This document shows positions 57,793 to 64,000 of a DNA stretch of 64,000 nucleotides, piece after piece (positions within the stretch are counted from its first letter, which is position 1; the number at the start of each line of letters is the position of its first letter). Position numbers and translations under genes: made by a program. Source of the stretch: Enoplolaimus lenunculus (lineage: Eukaryota; Nematoda; Enoplea; Enoplida; Thoracostomopsidae); NCBI GenBank assembly GCA_030248215.1, contig JASANG010000733.1, positions 310,001 to 374,000 of the forward strand, written 5' to 3'. The notes below the pieces were generated by a model. It did not search any database and had not been told where the DNA came from. It saw nothing but the letters and a program-made list of their open reading frames with translations.

Positions 57793-58538
57793 ATATGTTT
57801 AGACAAAGCTTTGGGCATAAGTACGCCGTTTGCTAAACCGTAGCTTAAACAGTAAATGTAGGGAAAAGGTTGCAAAAGTCAATATTTTTTATGGATCGGA
57901 TTTGTGCTTTATAGATTTATATCTTTACAAGCTTACATTTTGGTTTTAATGTATGGTTCGTTGTTAGGCGTATAGATCAGGTTGAAATGATTGTTTCAAA
58001 ACTGTATGAAAGTCGATTTACTTAGTTGTATTGCGATTGTGTATCAGCTTTATTCATATTGTGGCATCACAATAATCAATATTAATAATTACGTGTGTTA
58101 TTGCTTGTACATTTATTTTATATTTGAGCACATGTACATATATTTTACCAGCCATTCTCTTGCTATATTCTAGTTCGTTAGATTCGTAGATTCTATGTCG
58201 AAATTCGAATGCATTGTATGTCACTCAAATCTAAATTTTTGAATTTGACTTTAACATAAAGATAGAATTGAAATAATGGAACAGATGAGGGTCCTTGACA
58301 AATCGGAGTAGCAAACCGAAAGAGGGGATTTTTGAAAAAAAACTGAGCGGTGAAACAATGTTAGCAAAGATATTCTTTTAGCAAACACTTCCTTTGGTCA
58401 GACATTTCCATTTGCCGCCGCCCCCCGTCTGACAGTGTTCTCCACACTGTGAAACATTTTCATTCGACGATTCAGATGCGATTGTTGTGATCCAATTTGA
58501 ACGCATTCGTATAAAATGACTTGCCGCGGAATATTATT

Positions 58539-59184
58539 GGATGGGTTTCCAAAACCTTGCTTAGTACGACCAAGAATGGATGATCAATCTTTATAACAAG
58601 AGTGTGCAACTGAGTACATTCTGTGTATTAAAGAATGTACCCGGCACGCGTTGCGTTTTTGGCCTACCCCCCTTGTTTTGGGGGGTCTGTATGCAGTTTT
58701 ATATCGTAGTAATGCTAGGAGCAAATTGGGACCCCCGTTGTGAAGCATACTTTATTGTTAATCTCTTGCTTAAACCCCCCTTCCCTGATTGAGGGGGGTC
58801 GCACAAAAATGCAACGCGTGCTGGTACATTTTGTACCATGCACAGCCCAAGCAGTTGCACACTCTTCTGCAAGGTGGACATCATCCACTCTTGGTACGAC
58901 TAAGTACTTTAATACGTGTTAAGAAATTACTTAACCATTTCGTCATTTTTAAGAGCGTACTTAAGTTTACCATTCAGGCGTACTAACTGTGGTCAAATTG
59001 AAATTGTAGACTATTGATCTCTCTTCAATATAAAGCAAAACTATTACTTTCTTGTTATGACAATGGCTGACATTTGGCGTTTACTTGTTTGTGCTCAAAA
59101 ATTTAAGAATTTGCTTAAATCGGCGACTTAATTACTTAATTTTAACTTATGTAAATACTTAAGTACGCTTTCAGAAATTCAGTC
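58539..59184. mobile_element. MITE family G, interrupted by a nested element
   Basis: The left GGATGGGTTTCCAAAACC and right GCTTTCAGAAATTCAGTC correspond to the ends of 11600-11958. The interior TTAAGTAC-rich arms match too. The size excess comes from the insertion at 58571-58893. Confidence 0.65.
58571..58893. mobile_element. 323-base palindromic MITE nested in family G, 7-bp target duplication
   Basis: The ends CAAGAATGGATGAT and ATCATCCACTCTTG are flanked by GTACGAC on both sides. A second internal inverted pair, AAGAGTGTGCAACTG (58598) and CAGTTGCACACTCTT (58852), is perfect, so much of the element could fold into one hairpin. Confidence 0.8.
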
Positions 59185-59850
59185 TATGTCTCATTCTTGG
59201 TCATTGCCGTTGGCGTATGCAACAGCGGGATATTGAGATATAATATCTCCATCGGAAGTTTCTGACGATGAGCAATGACACTTTCACAGTTTTTAGCATC
59301 ACATGTATCGTGCAGCACAAAAAATTAAAACTCACCTGGCTCGCATATGAAACCATTGCGAATAAATCGTTTCGTATGCCGCCAAGCCATGCCAGTCATG
59401 GCAATTGCAATTTATTTATGCAGTTGTGCCTGTTTTTATTTTGTGTCTGTGTATTGCTTGCCTTTTGCCTTATCCAATGTGTAAATATAGGTTTATTATG
59501 AGCCGTTTGGTTTTGTTGCTGATTTTGCTGTTTTTTCTCGTCGAATTTTTATCGTTTGTGCATTTTATGCTTAGCGTTTCGTATTCGAACTTGAATGCTT
59601 AATATGTTTTCCATAACGGTTATGCGAAAATGTTGCACATTCCTATTTTATTAAAGTTTAACAACTGCAGTATGACAAATGTTCAGTTGGGAAATTGAAA
59701 TTCGTAAACATACGAGGTCAGTTTTGTAAAATTTGTGATTTTTTCGGAGATTTCAATCGGGTTTTTGGTTTTTTTAAAATGTTGAAAAACAATATTTTGA
59801 AGCAACTCGCGGCCAGTACGACGATAAACGGAAAAATAAAAACATGCGGC

Positions 59851-59945
59851 AAAATTTGGTAAATTTGCAAATGCCATTGCAACTGGTTAAATTTATTAAA
59901 ATTTGGTAAATTTGCGAATGCCATTGCAACTGGTTAAATTTATTA
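59851..59945. repeat. 47-base tandem duplication
   Basis: AAAATTTGGTAAATTTGC then (A/G)AATGCCATTGCAACTGG is repeated with period 47. Confidence 0.85.
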
Positions 59946-60931
59946 ATGTATGAAACAGTTTGTTAATGTCATCGCTGATAGCATTGCGTCCGCTCATCAG
60001 GAAAATCAGGAAAAACAGGAGATTTTGCTATTTTGTCAGGGAAATCAGGGAAAACAGCGACAATGGGCCGATCAGGGAACAAATTGTCCATTTTCAAAAT
60101 TAACGTATCTTTTTCAGGCAATGTGTCAAAACGACACCGACACCAACTATTAACGCATAGTTCATCTATATACCCGTTCGAAACAACGTTTATTCTTTAC
60201 AAAAAGGCGTCATATCTCAACTGGCTATTGATATTAGGACGAATCTGTAGCACAATATATACAAATACAGTATAGATTTTATTGCGCACAAGCTGTTTGC
60301 CCGTGATAGCTTTTGGATTAGCCTTTTTAATCCAAGATGCTCTTTTGAAGGACGAAGCACAAGTTTACGTCCACATTACTGTTTATTATTTTGTGAGCCT
60401 AAGCGTAGTAGGATAAACGGTCTGCTGGTATTCGGGTTTATGTGTGAAAAATCCCGTAGAATCTGTTGTGTTTCAGATTTGTTAATAATATCTCAAATTA
60501 AACAATCTTAGTAACACAGCCCTGAAATGGCGTCCAAATCAGTATAACTGCAGGTCGGCTGAAGAAGGTCGAGTTGACATTGTATTGAATTTAAGTTTTT
60601 GCTATTCTGTGATATATAATGAATGTATATCGCGTTTGATTTGAATAAAGTTTTAGCCCAATGTTGGTGCGTACTGTGAGTTTGAGCTGTTCGATTGTTT
60701 GACTCGTTTGTAAAAGTAGATAAGAGTTGAAATGGCTATGAAGAGTTTGGACGTTTCAGACAAAAATCGGATCGCTTCAAAGTGTAAAATTTTAAGCTGA
60801 AACATTTTACTGTTTGTGCACCGGCCAGGAACCGGCCGGTAGACCAATCGGTAGGCCTGTAATTGCTTATCACAGAAAAAAACTAAAAATATTGTGACAT
60901 TATCAATTTAATATTTTTAATCATATTTCAG

Positions 60932-61069
60932 CAGGGTGTCAACAGATAGTAAAAATAACGGAAACGGAAAACGGATATTGAAGTATAAAAGTTTCCGAAA
61001 TGTTTTATTTTTATAATAACTCAATTGAGGCGAGCGTATATTTACCAGTCTTTCAAAAGTTACACCCTG
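60932..61069. mobile_element. 138-base MITE (CAGGGTGTCAAC / TTACACCCTG)
   Basis: It starts CAGGGTGTCAACAGATAG and ends AAAGTTACACCCTG. The flanks contain ATATTTCA(G) and ATATTTAG, a probable decayed 8-bp duplication. Confidence 0.65.
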
Positions 61070-61134
61070 ATATTTAGATTTCGATTCTAAAACTTAGCTG
61101 AAATCTGAAATGTTGCCTACTGTTATCATTTCGG

Positions 61135-61380
61135 AATGCCTAGTCCGAAGTGGCCTTTTGTATCCGCCAGTCGGAGGAATTGGAGGATACGTTCCTCGCT
61201 TCCTTTCGTACATTTCTTGAAAGATCAGAAAAACGTATGCTTACACGCTTTAAGAATACCCAGCTTGATTTTTATCCCCTCCCGAAATGCAGTCCTAGCT
61301 AAGGCCCTTATGCTTATGTAATCGCGAACGGTACTACTAAACGTTACGATGGCTCCTCAAAGGCGGACGCAGGGTGATAA
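61135..61380 (-). other. unidentified antisense fragment that looks formerly coding
   Basis: The minus strand reads VTFSSTVRDYISIRALARTA, then FREGIKIKLGILKACKHTFF, up to a stop. A second frame continues SFKKCTKGSEERILQFLRLA, then DTKGHFGLGIPK. The two halves look like one protein broken by a stop or frameshift. I do not recognise the family. Confidence 0.25.
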
Positions 61381-61999
61381 GCGTTGTGTCTCCTCTCGTG
61401 CCAGCAGTACTACGGTGCTGAAAAGTATGTCAAACAATGGTTTTCTAATCAACCGGAATTCCAATTGCGATTTTGCTGTTGCTGTTTGATGCAATATTTA
61501 TTGCTCCCGAACTTATTAACTTCAGGTGATTGATTAATTTCAATTGTTGGCAGATTGTCTGCCGGATTCAGACCCACAAGTTTGAGGCCACCTTAGCTTG
61601 TATATCGATCTTTTTAGGTATACGAAGCTCTGTAGTGTGTACAGTATGTTTTATGTGTTTATCACACGTTGATATTTAAAAAATAGACAGTTGATTCTTT
61701 TAATGTCATTTTTTCAATACACGAATCATCCATTAACGTTCTTAAACTTGCGGAACCATTAGTACATGATTTTCAATTTTTCCGTTTTTTTCGGAGAAAA
61801 ACTGAAAAACCCGTTTTTTCCAACCAACCCTGCCCTGTAGTGATCCATCGATAGGAGCCCGTATCTCTAATAAATAAGAGTCCGTAAAGCTGATAGAGTC
61901 TCTAAGCCGTAATTAGAGTCCGTAAATGTCAATTATTCCTAATTGTAATATGCGGCTCCGGCAGAACATCGGCCTCCGGCTCCGGCTCCGGCTCCGGTA

Positions 62000-64000
62000 G
62001 AGTTTTTGCCGGAGGTTCCGGCAATTTCGGTAGTAAAATTTTGCATAATTTTCCTAAATTTATCTGTTTTAGCGCGTTTTGATTGACTTTTGTCACAATT
62101 TTCATGAAAGAATTGCCGAAATTGGGCAGAAAATTAGCGTGAAACCAAACAACCAACATTTTGCTGATATTGCCTTTAAAACAATTGCTTAGGAAACAAA
62201 AATTTAGTCTCAGACACCCAAAAAACACAAAATCCAGTTTCAGATATAATAGAACATATATATAGAAATTTCACTTTTACTATAGATGGGTACCGGATAT
62301 CCGGATAGCTGGAGTTGATGAAAGAATTCTGTTTCCAAACCTCAGTTAGAATATTAAACGACATTGTTGCATAATTGTTCCATGATAATTTAAAATCTTG
62401 ATTTCTTAACTTATTAGGTAAAAAATGTTTTGGAATACTTTGCATTGTTTCACCGCTAAAAGTAGCTGTCCCTGACGAAAGCAAATTCTGTATTCATTCA
62501 GACGTCAGTCAGAAAACGGAACTTCTTCACGATTTTTGTGAATACGCTTTATTTTTTCGGTGTATATTGTTTGTAAAATTCAGAGCTATTGCCAGAAAAG
62601 TTGTTATAATTCAGTATCATATTGAACATTTCTTTTCTTACATCTTGTTGAATGAATACTGTCATGAGCTCTGTTCTGCAGTGGACCTTGCGTATGAAAC
62701 GTAGTTTAGCGTTCGAACGCTTCGTCTTTTGAGTTTGAGACAAATATTAGCTAGATGGCACTATACTTCCGATGACGTCCGGCGCCGTCCGTATGTACGG
62801 CAGTGTACCGTAAGACACATCAACTTCTACGTGGCAAAAAATTGGTAGTAAATTAGGTGCGCTAAACAAGTCATCTAACGCAAAAATGACGCAGTTCAAC
62901 TCGGCGCGTCACTTTTACACAGTAATGAAAAAATGTGTTAAAATTTAAGTGAAATCATCAGGGAAGGTTATGAAGATTGAAATTGGCATTATGCTCCGAT
63001 ACATTAAGTCTAAGACTAGAGCGGATCTTATAGATTTGGACCAATATTAGTTTTAGCAGTCTAACAACCAAAACATATTCCTAAGTTTAAACCTCCACAG
63101 CGTAATAACAACATGTCTAACATAAAGCTTAAGCCTAAGGCCAAGCAAAAAAATAGTACTTAAGCCTTATCTATCACGGTCTAGTGAGAAAGCGGATCCA
63201 AAGGGAGGGGGGCGGCGTAGGCGTTAAGTCAGAAATTTACTTTGATAAAATGATAAGTTGCCTACTTTACAATATTTTTCTTCACTAAATTGTTTAGTAC
63301 TATAATGAAAAAAGGTCCCTGCTTTCTACCTTACAATTTTCTCCTCCGAAAATTTTTTTGGGAAAAATTGCGTTTCAAACATTTACCATCCCTTTCCGTC
63401 AGAAATTTCTGTATCCGCCGCTGAAAGCGGGGCACCACTAAAAGTAACTTGAGCTGATGTTTGTACGATTTAGCGTAAGTATGTTTAATGTGGTCCATTC
63501 TTCTTGGAACGAAAAACGACTCATGTAGGTATACATAGTTCGAGGGAAGGGTGACATTCGATGGAATATCTCTTGCAGCTCTCTAAATATAGGCGGAGGA
63601 CAAGCCAAATCAATTCAATTTCAGGTTGCCAACGCAGGTATTCAGTAGTGTTTAGCAAACTTCAAAACCGAATACCCAGAACTATTGAAGCACTTGCTAA
63701 ATAACAATTTTTAGAATTGTATCGCTCACGCTCATAACAATCAGCTTGTGGGTCAGGGCACATCCTTTAGAACAACAACTTAAAACAAGTGCTTATGTTA
63801 AGAAACGAAAATTGAGGTTCGGAAACCCAAAAAAATGCAAAATCGAGCTTCAGATATCCGAAACGGAAAATTTCATTTCAGATATCCGGATATATACTGA
63901 TATCCGGATCCCGATATGAAGAACTATCCGTTGCCCATCACTAATTTTAACGATGCTAACTGAAAATTTTTCCATTAACCCTTTCTCACATGAATATCTT
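62000..64000. other. 3' end of window, no gene recognised
   Basis: Contains CCGGATATCC MITE remnants (62288-62310, 63850-63940), a family I scrap (62750-62810), a GCCTAA tract (63118-63165) and a decayed GCGGATCC element (63180-63425). Confidence 0.5.

Noticed and set aside
1-64000. Prokaryotic features (operons, CRISPR arrays, ribosome-binding sites)
   Set aside because: GT-AG introns, an animal receptor kinase, microsatellites and MITEs show this is animal DNA. No direct-repeat/spacer array was found; the regular repeats are micro- and minisatellites.

Overview
This is eukaryotic (invertebrate animal) DNA. It is AT-rich, full of microsatellites and short inverted-repeat transposons, and dominated by one very long, intron-rich gene on the + strand. 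I read that gene as an Eph receptor tyrosine kinase. Sixteen exons, from 6949 to the stop codon at 56489, keep one reading frame across every junction (all GT-AG). They encode, in order, the ephrin-binding domain, a cysteine-rich region, two fibronectin type III repeats, a transmembrane helix, a juxtamembrane segment with the paired Eph tyrosines, a complete kinase domain and a SAM domain. A possible first coding exon with a short signal peptide lies at 2996-3038. If it is right, the protein has 1582 residues. Familiar Eph receptors have about 1000, and the excess is a ~310-residue kinase-SAM linker and a ~265-residue tail after SAM.

Layout: 1-6948 holds MITE copies, microsatellites and the candidate first exon. 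6949-7031 is the first certain exon. A 20.6-kb intron (7032-27682) follows. The rest of the ephrin-binding domain and the start of the cysteine-rich region lie at 27683-29691. A 15.6-kb intron (29692-45264) comes next. The remaining exons are compact (45265-56489). From 56490 to 64000 I see a 3' flank with a tRNA-like unit, a nested palindromic transposon and older repeats, but no second gene I can name.

The large introns and flanks hold many non-autonomous DNA transposons. Several have hAT hallmarks (ends starting CAGGG or CAGTGG, 8-bp target duplications), and I could read near-perfect or perfect duplications at several insertions. Also present are a LINE 3' fragment, a divergent tRNA-like SINE head, a 495-bp duplicated repeat, and at least fifteen short degenerate tracts of the hexamer TTAGGC/GCCTAA. 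That hexamer is the nematode telomere unit, so a nematode or relative is a reasonable but unproven guess; the long introns are unlike Caenorhabditis.

Two points could change receptor output: an in-phase candidate alternative last exon just after the transmembrane exon (49728-49849, with AATAAA downstream), which would give a kinase-less membrane receptor, and a NAGNAG acceptor on the transmembrane exon.
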